Below, one piece after another: positions 37,662-46,734 of a DNA stretch of 64,000 nucleotides (position 1 is the first letter of the stretch; every line of letters begins with the position of its first letter). The stretch is taken from positions 62,001 to 126,000 of the forward strand of contig NZ_JAPNLM010000006.1 in assembly GCF_026627255.1 (NCBI RefSeq), in the 5' to 3' direction. Below the pieces are notes generated by a model. It ran no database searches and was not told the DNA's origin. It worked only from the letters and a program-made list of their open reading frames with translations. Made by a program: the position numbers and the translations under genes. The stretch is from Streptomyces antarcticus (GTDB taxonomy: Bacteria; Actinomycetota; Actinomycetes; Streptomycetales; Streptomycetaceae).

Positions 37662-37836
37662 CCGCGCCGGCCGCGTGATCCGGCCGGCACGGCCCGGCCG
37701 CCGGGGTCGTTGGGGCTGTTGGGGCTGTTGGGCCGACAGGCCGGCCCAGTGCCGTGGCCGGAGGGGTTCACCGTGTCGCGGCGCCCGGCCCGGCACCGCG
37801 CCGCGTTGTCGGACCACACCGGCACGTCCAGTACGA

Positions 37837-37908
37837 GCCGTGGCCTTCCGCCTTGCGACGCACCGCACCGCACCTGACACCACGACCCGGCGACCTTCCG
37901 GCCACGGC
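37837..37908. repeat. Intergenic hairpin repeat, copy B
   Basis: Arms GCCGTGGCC (37837-37845) and GGCCACGGC (37900-37908) pair fully around a loop whose end (37868-37899) matches copy A at 18074-18105: CCGCACC, then GACACCACGACCCGGC, then TTCCGG. The arms differ from copy A but keep pairing. Copy B lies between the convergent exonuclease and kinase genes; copy A is also between convergent genes. GTTGGGGCT repeats lie just before it (near 37708). Confidence 0.65.
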
Positions 37909-37909
37909 C

Positions 37910-38761
37910 CTAGAAGGCGTGCCAGCGCAGTTCCCGGTCGCCGTCCCGCAGGGAGGCCACCCGGCGGCGGAACTCGGCGAGCGCGGCCGGGTTGACCGGC
38001 GCGTGCTGGGAGACCCAGGCGCAGCTGGCCGTCTCGCGGGCGCCGCGCAGGACCGCGCAGCCCTCCCAGTCGCGGACGTCCCAGCCGTACGCCGTCACGA
38101 ACTCCCCGTACGCCCCGGCGGGCAGCCCGTACCGGTCGAGGGAGAGGGCCATCACCACCAGGTCGTGCTCGCGCAGATCGGCCGACACCGTCTCCAGGTC
38201 GACCAGGACCGGCCCGTCCGGACCCACGTGCACGTTGCGGGTCAGGGCGTCGCCGTGGACGGTGCCGGGGGTCAGGTACGGGGTCAGGGCCGCGACCTCG
38301 CCGGCGTAGGCGTCGCGCCGGGCCCGCAGGTACGCCGCGTCCGCCGGGTCGACGGCGTCCCCCGCCAGCCGCAGCCAGCGCTCGACCCCGCCCAGCAGGT
38401 CCCGCGGCGGCAGGGCGAACGGCGGTGCGGGCAGCGCGTGGACGGCGCGGAGCAGGGCCGCGAGGTCCTGCGGGCCGGGCGGCCGGACGGCCTCCGGGAG
38501 CCGGTGCCACAGCGTCAGCGGATGCCCGTCCACCAGGCGCGGTCGCGGCTCGGCCGCGCGGACGGCCGGGATGCCGGACGCGGCGAACCAGTCCGCGACC
38601 GCGAGTTCCCGTTCGGCGCGCTCCAGCAGCGCCGCCTCCCGGCCGACCTTCACCACCAGGTCGCCGACGGCGAAGACGGCGTTCTCGCCGAAGGCGAGGA
38701 GGACGGGCGGCTCCGTCAGGCCCGCCGTCGTCAGTACGTCCCTGGCCTGCGCCTCGTCCAT
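37910..38761 (-). CDS. Aminoglycoside phosphotransferase-family kinase
   Basis: This 283-residue protein has the APH fold. Key parts are the N-lobe [16 protein letters not shown] (with the ATP-binding Lys), the Brenner-like catalytic loop [15 protein letters not shown] and the metal-binding [17 protein letters not shown]. The family includes antibiotic kinases and metabolic small-molecule kinases; nothing here identifies the substrate. The frame remains open upstream into the HAD gene, but the ATG at 38761 starts right before the conserved region. The gene follows the HAD gene by 89 bases on the same strand. Confidence 0.85.
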   Translation of the reverse strand: MDEAQARDVLTTAGLTEPPVLLAFGENAVFAVGDLVVKVGREAALLERAERELAVADWFAASGIPAVRAAEPRPRLVDGHPLTLWHRLPEAVRPPGPQDLAALLRAVHALPAPPFALPPRDLLGGVERWLRLAGDAVDPADAAYLRARRDAYAGEVAALTPYLTPGTVHGDALTRNVHVGPDGPVLVDLETVSADLREHDLVVMALSLDRYGLPAGAYGEFVTAYGWDVRDWEGCAVLRGARETASCAWVSQHAPVNPAALAEFRRRVASLRDGDRELRWHAF

Positions 38762-38850
38762 GCCGTTCGTCTCGTCCCTTGCCGCGGCGTCGTGAGTGCG
38801 CCCAGTCTCGCATCCCGGCGGGCGCTGCCGGAGCCCCGTACCGGGGGCGG

Positions 38851-39516
38851 TCAGGCCGGGGGCGCCGTTCCCCACGACGGGTCGACGAGACGGGGGAGTT
38901 CGAGCAGGGAGTCGATGGAGAAGTCGGCGACCTGCCGGACCGTCTCGTCGTCGGCCCACCAGTGGCCCCAGGGGCCGCGGCGCAGGTGCGCGGTCAGCAG
39001 GCCGGCCCGGGCCGCGGGGAAGATGTCGTTCTGCGGGTGGTCGCCGACGTACAGCGTCTGGCCGGCGGGGGCCCGGGCGGCGCCGACGACCTGGTGGAAG
39101 AAGTCCGGACCGGGCTTGGAGACGCCCCACTCGGCGGAGGTGACGACCAGGTCGGCGGGCAGGTCCAGGGACCGCAGCAGGTCACCCGCCTTCGCGGACT
39201 GGTTCCCGGCGACGACGACCCGGACGCCCATGTCCCGCAGCGCGGCGAGCGCGGGTCTGACGTCGTCGTACAGGTCGCTCTCGTCGAGCCGTTCACCCCG
39301 GCCGGCCGCCTCCCGCGCCGCGTACTCGGCGTCCGGGTCGACGCCCGGTTTCAGCAGCCGCAGCGCGTCGGAGGGGTCTCGGCCGTCCACCACCACGACG
39401 CCGACGAGCGCCGACAGCGTGTGCCGGGGGACGCCGAGCCAGTCCGCCCAGCTGCCCCAGTGGCGGTCGTCGCGGATCAGGGTCTCGCCGATGTCGAGCA
39501 CGACGGTGCGCATCAT
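38851..39516 (-). CDS. HAD-family hydrolase with a variant motif I
   Basis: The 221-residue protein has the HAD core. Motif I is [10 protein letters not shown] (Asp nucleophile near residue 8), motif [10 protein letters not shown], motif [11 protein letters not shown] (Lys) and motif [15 protein letters not shown] (two acidic residues). Phosphatases of the family have a second Asp two places after the nucleophile; here it is Gly, so the usual general acid is missing and the activity may not be plain phosphatase. Start ATG 39516 or 39513. It precedes the APH-like kinase gene on the same strand. Confidence 0.85.
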   Translation of the reverse strand: MMRTVVLDIGETLIRDDRHWGSWADWLGVPRHTLSALVGVVVVDGRDPSDALRLLKPGVDPDAEYAAREAAGRGERLDESDLYDDVRPALAALRDMGVRVVVAGNQSAKAGDLLRSLDLPADLVVTSAEWGVSKPGPDFFHQVVGAARAPAGQTLYVGDHPQNDIFPAARAGLLTAHLRRGPWGHWWADDETVRQVADFSIDSLLELPRLVDPSWGTAPPA

Positions 39517-39579
39517 GCGCGCCAGCCTACGGCGCTCCGGGTCTCCTCCGGGGTGGCCGCGGGGGCCGCCGCCGCGGAG

Positions 39580-39723
39580 TCACAGGCAGTCGCAGCCGCA
39601 GGAGTGGAGGAACAGGAACACGGCCGTCGAAGCCGTCAGGGCGAGGGCGGCCGCGGTCACGGCGCCGGGGCCCCGCCGGGGGCGGTCCTTCGCGGGGCGG
39701 CTTCCGGGCCGCGGCTCCGTCAT
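39580..39723 (-). CDS. Small Cys-rich membrane protein (47 residues)
   Basis: A 47-codon frame from ATG 39723 to TGA 39580 reads a basic N-terminus ([18 protein letters not shown]), one membrane segment ([18 protein letters not shown]) and the tail HSCGCDCL. Third positions are almost all G or C, as in real genes here. The last eight residues hold three Cys, which suggests a metal or lipid site. I do not know the family. It is divergent from the glycosyltransferase gene across a perfect palindrome. Confidence 0.55.
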   Translation of the reverse strand: MTEPRPGSRPAKDRPRRGPGAVTAAALALTASTAVFLFLHSCGCDCL

Positions 39724-39732
39724 CTCGATTGC

Positions 39733-39746
39733 ACGAGACGTCTCGT
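39733..39746. promoter_or_regulatory. Palindromic operator candidate ACGAGACGTCTCGT
   Basis: A perfect 14-bp palindrome lies 17 bases before the glycosyltransferase start and 9 bases before the small membrane protein start. A further TCTCGT follows it. Such short perfect palindromes between divergent genes are typical of TetR-type operators. No regulator gene is adjacent. Confidence 0.5.
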
Positions 39747-39763
39747 CTCGTTACGCTCGGATC

Positions 39764-40972
39764 ATGACCTCCGCGAAGCCCGAGCCCGCCCACATCGCCA
39801 TGTTCTCCATCGCCGCCCACGGACACGTGAACCCGAGCATCGAAGTGGTCCGGGAACTCGTCGCGCGCGGCCACCGCGTCAGCTACGCCATCCCCGCCTC
39901 CTTCGCCGAGAAGGTCGCGGAGACCGGCGCCACCCCGGTGATCTGGACCTCCACCCTGCCCACCGACGACGACCCCGAGGCCTGGGGCACCGAACTCATC
40001 GACAACGTCGAACCCTTCCTGGACGACGCCGTCCAGGCGCTCCCGCAGCTCGCCGCCGCCTTCGCCGGCGACGAGCCGGACCTCGTCATCCACGACATCA
40101 CCTCCTACCCCGCGCCCGTGCTCGCCCACGGCTGGGGCGTCCCCGCCGTCTCGCTCTCCCCGAACATGGTCGCCTGGGAGGGGTACGAGGAAGAGGTCGC
40201 CGAGCCGCTGTTCGCCGAACTGAAGGCGTCCGGGCGCGGGCAGGCGTACTACGCGAAGTTCGCCGCCTGGCTGACCGGCCACGGCCTCGGCGACGACGTC
40301 GACCGCTTCCAGGGCCACCCGCGCCGCAGCCTCGTCCTGATCCCCCGGGCGCTCCAGCCCAACGCCGACCGCGTCGACCCCTCCGTGTACACCTTCGTCG
40401 GCGCCTGCCGGGGCGACCGTACGGCCACCCGGGACCGCTGGCGGCGCCCGGCGTCGGCCGAGGGCAAGAAGGTGCTGCTGGTCTCGCTCGGCTCCACCTT
40501 CACCAAGCAGCCCGCCTTCTACCGGGCGTGCGTCGAGGCCTTCGGGAACCTCCCCGACTGGCACGTGGTCCTCCAGATCGGCAGGTTCACCGACGAGGCC
40601 GAGCTCGGCCCGGTCCCCGCCAACGTCGAGGTCCACCACTGGGTGCCGCAGCTGGACGTCCTGCACCACGCCGACGCCTTCATCACCCACGCGGGCGCCG
40701 GCGGCAGCCAGGAAGGCCTCGCCACCGCCACACCGATGGTTGCCGTACCGCAGGCCGTCGACCAGTTCGGCAACGCCGACGTGCTCTCCTCGCTCGGCGT
40801 GGCCCGGCACGTCCCGATGGCCGAGGCGGACGCCGCGGCCCTCCGGGAGGCGGTCCTCGCCCTGGTCGCCGACCCCGGGGTCGCGGCCCGCTGCGCGGCG
40901 GTCCGCGCGGGGATGGCCGAAGAGGGCGGCACGGCCCGGGCCGCCGACCTCATCGAGGCCGAACTGTCATAG
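39764..40972 (+). CDS. mgt: Macrolide-type UDP-glycosyltransferase (GT1)
   Basis: This 402-residue protein matches the MGT group of GT1 glycosyltransferases, which inactivate macrolides by attaching a sugar from UDP-glucose in the cytoplasm. It has the N-terminal acceptor part [20 protein letters not shown] (with the catalytic-type His) and the C-terminal donor-binding signature [32 protein letters not shown] and [10 protein letters not shown]. Length and layout fit, though plant-defence or lipid glycosylation is possible. ATG 39764 is the only start in front of the conserved part; the long open frame upstream is a shadow. A palindrome sits in its promoter. Confidence 0.85.
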   Translation: MTSAKPEPAHIAMFSIAAHGHVNPSIEVVRELVARGHRVSYAIPASFAEKVAETGATPVIWTSTLPTDDDPEAWGTELIDNVEPFLDDAVQALPQLAAAFAGDEPDLVIHDITSYPAPVLAHGWGVPAVSLSPNMVAWEGYEEEVAEPLFAELKASGRGQAYYAKFAAWLTGHGLGDDVDRFQGHPRRSLVLIPRALQPNADRVDPSVYTFVGACRGDRTATRDRWRRPASAEGKKVLLVSLGSTFTKQPAFYRACVEAFGNLPDWHVVLQIGRFTDEAELGPVPANVEVHHWVPQLDVLHHADAFITHAGAGGSQEGLATATPMVAVPQAVDQFGNADVLSSLGVARHVPMAEADAAALREAVLALVADPGVAARCAAVRAGMAEEGGTARAADLIEAELS

Positions 40973-40992
40973 CGAGTGCTTAGGGTGCCCCC

Positions 40993-41556
40993 ATGACGAA
41001 GAAGGACTCGGCAGTGACGTACGCGGCGCTGCTGCGCGGGATCAACGTCGGCGGGAGCAGGAAGGTCCCGATGGCGCAGCTCCGCACGGTGCTGGAGGGA
41101 CTCGGCCACGGGGGTGTGGGGACGTACCTGCAGAGCGGCAACGCCGTGTTCAGCAGCGTGCGGCAGGACCCGGCGGCGCTCGCCCGGGAGCTGGAGGCGG
41201 CCATCGAGGCCCACTTCGGCTTCCGGGTGCCGTGCCTGGTGGTGGACGGGGCGTACCTGCGGGCCGTCGCCGCGGCCTGCCCCTTCCCGGCCGCCGAGCT
41301 GGAGGGCAAGCAGCTGCACGCCACCTTCTGCTCCGAGCAGCCCGGGCCGGAACGGTTCGCCGGGCTCGACGCGGCGGCCTACCTCCCGGAGGAGTTCCGG
41401 ATCGGCGACCGGGTCCTGTACCTCTACGCGCCGAACGGGCTGGGCCGCTCCAAGCTGGCCGAGGCCCTCGCCCGGCCCGCCGTCGTCAAGGGCATCGACG
41501 CGACCACCCGGAACTGGAACACGGTCGCCAAGCTCGTCGAGCTGACCCGGACCTGA
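40993..41556 (+). CDS. DUF1697 protein
   Basis: This 187-residue protein is a DUF1697 member: YAALLRGINVGGSRKVPMAQLR at the start, then GVGTYLQSGNAVFSS and the later ARPAVVKGIDATTRNWNTVAKLVEL. Function is unknown across the family. It starts 20 bases after the glycosyltransferase stop, so the two may be co-transcribed. Just past its stop the DNA breaks up into short tandem repeats. Confidence 0.88.
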   Translation: MTKKDSAVTYAALLRGINVGGSRKVPMAQLRTVLEGLGHGGVGTYLQSGNAVFSSVRQDPAALARELEAAIEAHFGFRVPCLVVDGAYLRAVAAACPFPAAELEGKQLHATFCSEQPGPERFAGLDAAAYLPEEFRIGDRVLYLYAPNGLGRSKLAEALARPAVVKGIDATTRNWNTVAKLVELTRT

Positions 41557-41735
41557 GCGGGGCGGACCTGAGCGGGCCGGACCTGAGCGGGGCCGGACCT
41601 GACCGCGGCGGAGGCCTGGTGCGACCGCACCCGGGCCGCGACCGGGCCGCACCCCGGCCGCGGCCGATCCGCGACCGAACCCCGACCGGACCCGCCCCGC
41701 ACTGACCGGACCCGACCGGACCCGACCGAACGCGG
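41549..41735. repeat. 15-bp GGACCTGAGCGGG repeats and CCGGACCCGA repeats
   Basis: GGACCTGAGCGGG-type units with a 15-base step begin at 41549, 41564, 41579 and 41595, starting inside the last codons of the DUF1697 gene. After a CCG-rich stretch, GACCGGACCC units recur near 41680-41732. The spacer up to 41822 has no supported gene. Confidence 0.7.
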
Positions 41736-41822
41736 CCCGCCGCGCCGCCGCTTCGGGTCCGGCGGCCATGACGGTCCCGCCCCGGCGGCTCCCGCGGGCG
41801 CGGGATGTGCCAGGCTCGGGGC

Positions 41823-42824
41823 ATGCGTTACATCATCATCGGCGCGGGCGCGGTAGGCGCCACCATCGGCGGACGGCTCGCGGAGGCGGGCGGCGAGGTC
41901 GTCCTCGTCGCGCGCGGCGCGCACGCGGAGGCCCTCAAGGCGGACGGACTGCGGCTCACGACGGCCGACGGGACCCGGGTGCACCGGCTGCCCGTCGTCG
42001 GCGAACCCGCCGAGCTGGGCGAACTGCGCCCCGACGACGTGCTGCTGCTCACCGTCAAGACCCAGGACGCGATCGCCGCGCTCGACGCGTGGGGCGACGC
42101 CGAGGTCTCCGGCGGCGGCACGGCCGCCCAGCGGCTCCCCGTGCTGTGCGCGCAGAACGGCGTGGAGAGCGAGCGCCTCGCCCTGCGGCGCTTCGCGCGC
42201 GTGTACGGGGTGTGCGTCTGGCTGCCCTCCACCTTCCTGGAGCCGGGCGTGGTCTCCGCCCTGTCCGCGCCGCTGACCGGCATCCTGCACCTGGGCCGGG
42301 CCGCGGGCGGCGCGGACGCCCTGGCCGGGGCCGTCGCCGCGGACCTCGCGAAGGCCGGGTTCGAGGCGCCCGTGGTCAAGGACGTGATGCGCTGGAAGCA
42401 CGCGAAGCTGCTGGGCAACCTGGGCAACGCGATCCAGGCGACGACCGGCCCCGAGCCCGACCCGGCGAAGGCGGGCCTGCTGCTGCGGGCCGTCCGCGAG
42501 GCCAAGGCGGCCTTCCTCGCGGCGGGCATCCCGTACGCCTCCGAGGCCGAGCAGTCGGACGCCCGCGACGGCAAGGTCGAGCAGCCCGCCGGGGTCCGCG
42601 GCGGCTCGTCGTGGCAGAGCCTGGCGCGCGGGACCGGCACGGTGGAGGCCGACTACCTCAACGGGGAGGTCTCCCTGCTGGGCCGGCTGCACGGGGTGCC
42701 GACACCGGTCAACGACGTGCTTCGGCACGCGGTGAACATCTTCGCCCGCGAGGGGCTGCCGCCGGGCGCGATGTCGATCGCGGACCTGACGGCGCTGGCG
42801 GACGAGGCGGCGACCCGGGCCTAG
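41823..42824 (+). CDS. Ketopantoate reductase-family dehydrogenase
   Basis: This 333-residue protein has the two-domain plan of 2-dehydropantoate 2-reductases (PanE/ApbA), which use NADPH. The Rossmann start is YIIIGAGAVGATIGGRLAEAG, followed by LLLTVKTQDA, CAQNGVES, and the C-terminal KHAKLLGNLGNAIQA (catalytic Lys) and GTGTVEADYLNGEV. It may make pantoate for coenzyme A or act on another 2-oxo acid. ATG 41823 is preferred to the upstream in-frame ATG at 41805. A hairpin between it and the convergent chelatase gene ends both transcripts. Confidence 0.87.
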   Translation: MRYIIIGAGAVGATIGGRLAEAGGEVVLVARGAHAEALKADGLRLTTADGTRVHRLPVVGEPAELGELRPDDVLLLTVKTQDAIAALDAWGDAEVSGGGTAAQRLPVLCAQNGVESERLALRRFARVYGVCVWLPSTFLEPGVVSALSAPLTGILHLGRAAGGADALAGAVAADLAKAGFEAPVVKDVMRWKHAKLLGNLGNAIQATTGPEPDPAKAGLLLRAVREAKAAFLAAGIPYASEAEQSDARDGKVEQPAGVRGGSSWQSLARGTGTVEADYLNGEVSLLGRLHGVPTPVNDVLRHAVNIFAREGLPPGAMSIADLTALADEAATRA

Positions 42825-42825
42825 C

Positions 42826-42846
42826 CGGTGCGGCGCCGCCGCACCG
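42826..42846. terminator. Bidirectional hairpin between convergent genes
   Basis: CGGTGCGGC and GCCGCACCG form a perfect 9-bp stem with a 3-base loop. It starts 1 base after the reductase stop and ends 7 bases before the chelatase stop. Confidence 0.7.
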
Positions 42847-42853
42847 CGGGGGC

Positions 42854-43618
42854 CTACGCCACCTGTGTCCGCAGGCGGGTCGGGAGGCGGGCGGCCGCGT
42901 CGTAGCGGTGCAGCAGCAGGAGGGCCAGTTCCGGGGCCGCGCCCAGCACGTCCGCGACGAGGTCCGCGCCGGCCGCTTCCGCGCCCGCCGCGATGCGGTC
43001 CGGGAGCCGGCCGGGGGCGATGACGTACGGGGCCACCACCACGCGGCGGTGTCCCTCGGCGCGCAGCTCCCGTACGGCGTCCTCCGTACGGGGCAGAGCG
43101 GCGGAGGCGAACGCAGGCCGCACGGCGCACCAACCGGTGTGCCGCCACTCCCGCGCGGTTTCAGCGATCACTGCGATCGCCTCCGGGTCGGAGGATCCGG
43201 CGGACGCGAGCACCACCGCTGTGGTGGCGCGGTCCGCCGGGGTGAGGCCGGCTTCGGCGAGCCGGCGTTCGAGGGCCGAGACCAGGAGCGGGGACGGGCC
43301 GAGGACCTCGGCCACCCGCACCGTGAGCCCCGGCAGCCGGGCCGTCGCCTCCGACAGCACGGCGGGGACATCGGCCTTGGCGTGGAAGGCCCGGGTCAGG
43401 AGGAGCGGCAGGGCCACGACCTCCCGTACACCGGAGCCGTGGAGCGCGGACAGCACCTGCTCCACGCGCGGGGCGTTGAAGTCCAGGAAGGCCGTCTCCA
43501 CCCGCAGCCCGGGCCGCAGCGCCCGCGCACGCCGGGTGAGGGCGTGCACGGTCGCCGCGTGCCGCGGGTCGCGGCTGCCGTGGGCGATGACCAGCAGGAC
43601 GGGTCGTGCGCGGTGCAT
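42854..43618 (-). CDS. Sirohydrochlorin chelatase
   Basis: The 254-residue protein has two CbiX-like halves. It inserts iron into sirohydrochlorin to make sirohaem for sulfite reductase. The N-terminal half has LLVIAHGSRDPRHAAT (metal-site His) and VREVVALPLLLTRAFHAKADVP (second His). The C-terminal half, from TTAVVLASAGSSDPEA, keeps the fold but not the His. It is the last gene of the sulfur locus, 8 bases after the permease gene's stop, which fits its role here. ATG 43618 is taken. Confidence 0.88.
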   Translation of the reverse strand: MHRARPVLLVIAHGSRDPRHAATVHALTRRARALRPGLRVETAFLDFNAPRVEQVLSALHGSGVREVVALPLLLTRAFHAKADVPAVLSEATARLPGLTVRVAEVLGPSPLLVSALERRLAEAGLTPADRATTAVVLASAGSSDPEAIAVIAETAREWRHTGWCAVRPAFASAALPRTEDAVRELRAEGHRRVVVAPYVIAPGRLPDRIAAGAEAAGADLVADVLGAAPELALLLLHRYDAAARLPTRLRTQVA

Positions 43619-43626
43619 GGCGGTGC

Positions 43627-44529
43627 TCAGCTCTTGACCAGCAGGCCGCGGCTGCGCAGCACCCACCGCTCGACCGGGCTGAAGATCAGCAGGTCGATGG
43701 CGATGCCGACCACCAGGATCAGCAGGATCGCGAGGAACACGCCCGGCAGGTCGATGTTGTTGCGGCCGTTCTCCAGCAGCTGGCCGAGGCCGAGGCCCAG
43801 GTCGGGGGAGCTGGCGATGATCTCGGCGGCCATCAGCGAGCGCCAGGAGAAGGCCCAGCCCTGCTTCAGGCCGGCCAGGTAGCCCGGCAGCGCGGCCGGC
43901 ATGACGATGTGCCGGGCGCCGCGCAGGCCGGTGGCGCCCAGGGTGCGGCCGGCCCGCAGGAACAGCGGCGGGACCTGGTCGATGCCGGAGACGAGGCCGT
44001 TGGCGATGGACGGGACCGCGCCCAGCAGGATCACGGTGTACATCATGGCGTCGTTGAGGCCGAACCAGAGCACGGCCGGGGGCACCCAGGCCACCGACGG
44101 CAGCGACTGGAGGCCCTGCAGGATCGGTCCGATCGCGGCCCGGACGAACTTCACCCGGGCGACGATCAGGCCGAGCGGGGTGCCGATGGCCAGGGCCAGC
44201 AGGAAGCCGAGCAGACCGCGCGACACGCTGGTCCAGATGACCTCGAGCAGGGTGCCCTTGTTCCACATGTCGGCCAGGCTGTCCCACACGGCGGAGAGGG
44301 CGGGGAGCTTGGTCTCGTCGGTGATCTCCGCCGCGACGAGGATCTGCCAGACCAGGAGGACCAGGCCGACGGCCAGGAGCGGCGGCAGGACCTTCTGGAC
44401 GAGGACCTCGCGGACCGGGGTGCGGTGGGTCTCGATCGCGTCCAGGGCGTCGAGGCCGGCCTCCAGGCCCGCCAGGTCGTCGGTCTTGCCCTTGGCCGCG
44501 ACCTTCGGGGTGGTGTCAGTGCTGGCCAT
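43627..44529 (-). CDS. ABC transporter permease (sulfonate/taurine type)
   Basis: The 300-residue protein has about six membrane segments and the permease loop that contacts the ATPase (SWRSLMAAEIIAS). It matches SsuC/TauC-type permeases for alkanesulfonates or nitrate. Its place between a matching ATPase, a lipoprotein binding protein and the chelatase gene favours organosulfur uptake. The Lys-rich N-terminus of about 40 residues is cytoplasmic. ATG 44529 overlaps the ATPase gene by 14 bases. Confidence 0.9.
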   Translation of the reverse strand: MASTDTTPKVAAKGKTDDLAGLEAGLDALDAIETHRTPVREVLVQKVLPPLLAVGLVLLVWQILVAAEITDETKLPALSAVWDSLADMWNKGTLLEVIWTSVSRGLLGFLLALAIGTPLGLIVARVKFVRAAIGPILQGLQSLPSVAWVPPAVLWFGLNDAMMYTVILLGAVPSIANGLVSGIDQVPPLFLRAGRTLGATGLRGARHIVMPAALPGYLAGLKQGWAFSWRSLMAAEIIASSPDLGLGLGQLLENGRNNIDLPGVFLAILLILVVGIAIDLLIFSPVERWVLRSRGLLVKS

Positions 44530-45334
44530 GGCGGCGGATCTCCCCACGCAGGTGTTCAGTGATCTCCAGGGACAGCTCCGCGACGTCCGCGTCCTCGATG
44601 CGGCGCGGCTGCGGGATGCCCACGGTCCATTCCTTCGCGATCCGGCCGGGCCGCGAGGAGAGCAGGATCACGCGCTGCGCGAGCCGCACGGCCTCGCGCA
44701 CGTTGTGCGTGACGAAGAGGACCGACAGGTTCCCCGCAGAGCCGCTCGTGTTCGCGGCTTCCCAGATGCGGGTGAGTTCGCCGTGCAGCACGTCGCGGGT
44801 GATGGCGTCCAGGGCCGCGAACGGCTCGTCCATCAGCAGCATTTGGCTGTCCTGGGCGAGGGCCCGGGCGAGGGCGACGCGCTGGCGCATGCCGCCCGAC
44901 AGCTCGTGCACGCGCTTGCCGTACGCGCCGCCGAGCCGGACCAGCTCCAGCAGCCGTTCCGCCTCCGGCCGGCGCTCGGCCTTGTCCACCCCGCGCAGGC
45001 GCAGGGCGAGTTCGATGTTCTTGCCCGCGGTCAGCCACGGGAAGAGGGCGTGCTCCTGGAACATGAGGGACGGGCGGCCGCCGGGGGTCTCGATGGACCC
45101 CGCGGACGGCTTGTCCAGCCCGGCGACCAGGTTCAGCAGTGTGGACTTGCCACACCCCGAGGCCCCCAGGATGGTGACGAACTCTCCGGGAGCGACATCG
45201 AGACTGATGTCGTCCAGGACGAGCTGCGATCCGGCCGGGCCGGAGAAGGACTTCGAGACGTGCTCGATGCGCGCGGCGTGCGCGTGCTGCTCCGCTACGG
45301 TGCCCTCGGCAGCCTTGGCAAGCGTCGTGGCCAT
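44516..45334 (-). CDS. ABC transporter ATP-binding protein (sulfonate/taurine type)
   Basis: This 272-residue ATPase powers the transporter made with the neighbouring permease and binding protein. Walker A is LGASGCGKSTLL, the Q-loop LMFQEHALFPW, the signature ELSGGMRQRVALARAL and Walker B MLLMDEPFAALD, with the H-loop in LFVTHNVREAVRL. AGGAGG lies 8 bases before ATG 45334; the GTG nine bases earlier touches this site and cannot be the start. The first three residues of longer versions are thus not real. Confidence 0.93.
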   Translation of the reverse strand: MATTLAKAAEGTVAEQHAHAARIEHVSKSFSGPAGSQLVLDDISLDVAPGEFVTILGASGCGKSTLLNLVAGLDKPSAGSIETPGGRPSLMFQEHALFPWLTAGKNIELALRLRGVDKAERRPEAERLLELVRLGGAYGKRVHELSGGMRQRVALARALAQDSQMLLMDEPFAALDAITRDVLHGELTRIWEAANTSGSAGNLSVLFVTHNVREAVRLAQRVILLSSRPGRIAKEWTVGIPQPRRIEDADVAELSLEITEHLRGEIRRHGQH

Positions 45335-45368
45335 GGTCGTCACCTCCTGGGGTTGCTGGACTACGGGG

Positions 45369-46520
45369 TTACTTGGCGCCGAGACCGGCGTCGGAGACCT
45401 CGGGCTTGCCCGCGGCCTTGAGCACCTTGTTCAGGAGCGTCAGGTCGTAGATGCCGGCCAGGTCGGGCTGCTCGATGAGCTTGGCCTTGACCGCCCACTC
45501 GGACTGCGTCTTCAGCGTCGACGCCAGCGGGTCGTCGGTGATCGCGATGCTCGGCCACGCCGGGTCGATGACCTTGGCGTCCAGCGGCTTGCCGCCCTCG
45601 GCGGCCAGCTTGGCGTTGGCGGAGGCCTTCGCATGGTCCGGGTTGGCGTTGATCCACTCGTTGGTCTTCACCGTGCCCTTGAGCACGGCCTCGACGACGT
45701 CCGGGTGCTCCTTGAGGAACTTCTGCGACACGATGATGTTCGTGATCACGAACTTCTTGTCGGGCCACAGGTCGGTCTCGTCGAGGAGGACGGCCGCGCC
45801 GTCGGAGACGAGCTTGGAGGCCGTGGGCTCCGGCACCCAGGCGCCGTCGATCGAGCCCTGCTTGAAGGCGTCCGGGGTGACCTTGTTGTCCGTGCGGACC
45901 ACCGAGACGTCGCCCTTGCCGGACTCCGGGTCGACCGTCCAGCCCTTCTCGGAGATCCAGTTGAGGAACGCGACGTCCTGCGTGTTCCCCTTCTGCGGGG
46001 TGGCGATCTTCTTGCCCTTGAGGTCGTCCAGGGTCTTGATCTTCGCCGGGTTCACGACGAGCTTGACGCCGCCCGAGGCGGAGCCGGAGATGATCCGCAG
46101 GTTGGCGCCCTTGGACTTCACGTAACCGTTGATCGACGGGGAGGGGCCGATGAAGCCGATGTCGAGAGAGCCGCCGTTGAGGGCCTCGATCTCGGACGGG
46201 CCGGCGTTGAAGGACTGCGGCTTGATCGTGGTGCCGTTCAGTTCCTTCTGGATCAGGCCCTCCTGGAGGCCGACCAGCGCGGTGGCGTGCGTCAGGTTCG
46301 GGAAGTACCCGATGCGGACCTCGGCGGCGGAGAGCTTCTTGCCGGCGTCGGCCACGTTGGCGGCCTTGTCCTTCGGCTCGTCCTTCTGGGCCTCTGAGCC
46401 GTAGCCGCACGAGGCGAGCGCACCGATCAGCAGCGGCAGGGCGGCAGCGGCGACGACGCCGCGGCGCAGGCCGGTCCTACGGGAAAGCGGAGTACGGGCG
46501 GTGGTACCGGTGGCAGGCAC
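45369..46520 (-). CDS. Sulfonate-type substrate-binding lipoprotein
   Basis: This 383-residue protein has a lipoprotein signal with the lipobox LASCGYGSE (Cys near residue 38) and the SsuA/TauA-like binding fold: VRIGYFPNLTHATALVGLQ, GGSLDIGFIGPSPSING, LVVNPAKIKTLDDLKGKKIATP and IDGAWVPEPTASKLV. It captures the substrate outside the membrane for the ABC transporter encoded downstream. GTG 46520 has GAGAGGAAG 8 bases upstream. The aliphatic sulfonate label is an inference from context; nitrate-type relatives look similar. Confidence 0.88.
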   Translation of the reverse strand: MPATGTTARTPLSRRTGLRRGVVAAAALPLLIGALASCGYGSEAQKDEPKDKAANVADAGKKLSAAEVRIGYFPNLTHATALVGLQEGLIQKELNGTTIKPQSFNAGPSEIEALNGGSLDIGFIGPSPSINGYVKSKGANLRIISGSASGGVKLVVNPAKIKTLDDLKGKKIATPQKGNTQDVAFLNWISEKGWTVDPESGKGDVSVVRTDNKVTPDAFKQGSIDGAWVPEPTASKLVSDGAAVLLDETDLWPDKKFVITNIIVSQKFLKEHPDVVEAVLKGTVKTNEWINANPDHAKASANAKLAAEGGKPLDAKVIDPAWPSIAITDDPLASTLKTQSEWAVKAKLIEQPDLAGIYDLTLLNKVLKAAGKPEVSDAGLGAK

Positions 46521-46550
46521 GGGAGGGCTTCCTCTCGGAGCGCCGTGTGG

Positions 46551-46643
46551 TCACGACGCAGGTCTTCGTCTGTCGAGCGGGGACGGGTGCAGCACGTGGG
46601 GCGTGTGGGCGCGCATGCGGTGCGCGTACGTCATCACGCACAT
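46551..46643 (-). CDS. Possible 30-residue peptide between cysN and the transporter
   Basis: A short frame begins MCVMTYAHRMRAH and ends RRRPAS. It has AGGGAGGGG 7 bases before its ATG, a stronger site than many genes here, and a Cys codon as the second codon. It ends 30 bases before the binding-protein start. A second short frame begins MLSDIYSTFAKEGG at 46735 and overlaps it. Either could be a leader peptide that couples transporter expression to cysteine supply, or neither may be real. Confidence 0.3.
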   Translation of the reverse strand: MCVMTYAHRMRAHTPHVLHPSPLDRRRPAS

Positions 46644-46734
46644 CGCGCCACCCCTCCCTGGCCGCTGCCGAGGGAGCCGCTGCCCACGCGGCCGCCCTCC
46701 TTGGCGAAGGTCGAGTAGATGTCGGACAGCATGC

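Noticed and set aside
37754..39763. Long plus-strand extension of the glycosyltransferase frame
   Set aside because: The part before 39764 is antisense to the kinase and HAD genes and has no family similarity; the real start is the ATG at 39764.
41545..41610. ADLSG-like pentapeptide repeat protein
   Set aside because: The pentapeptide look comes from a 15-bp DNA repeat read in one frame after the DUF1697 stop, with no start codon or further repeats.
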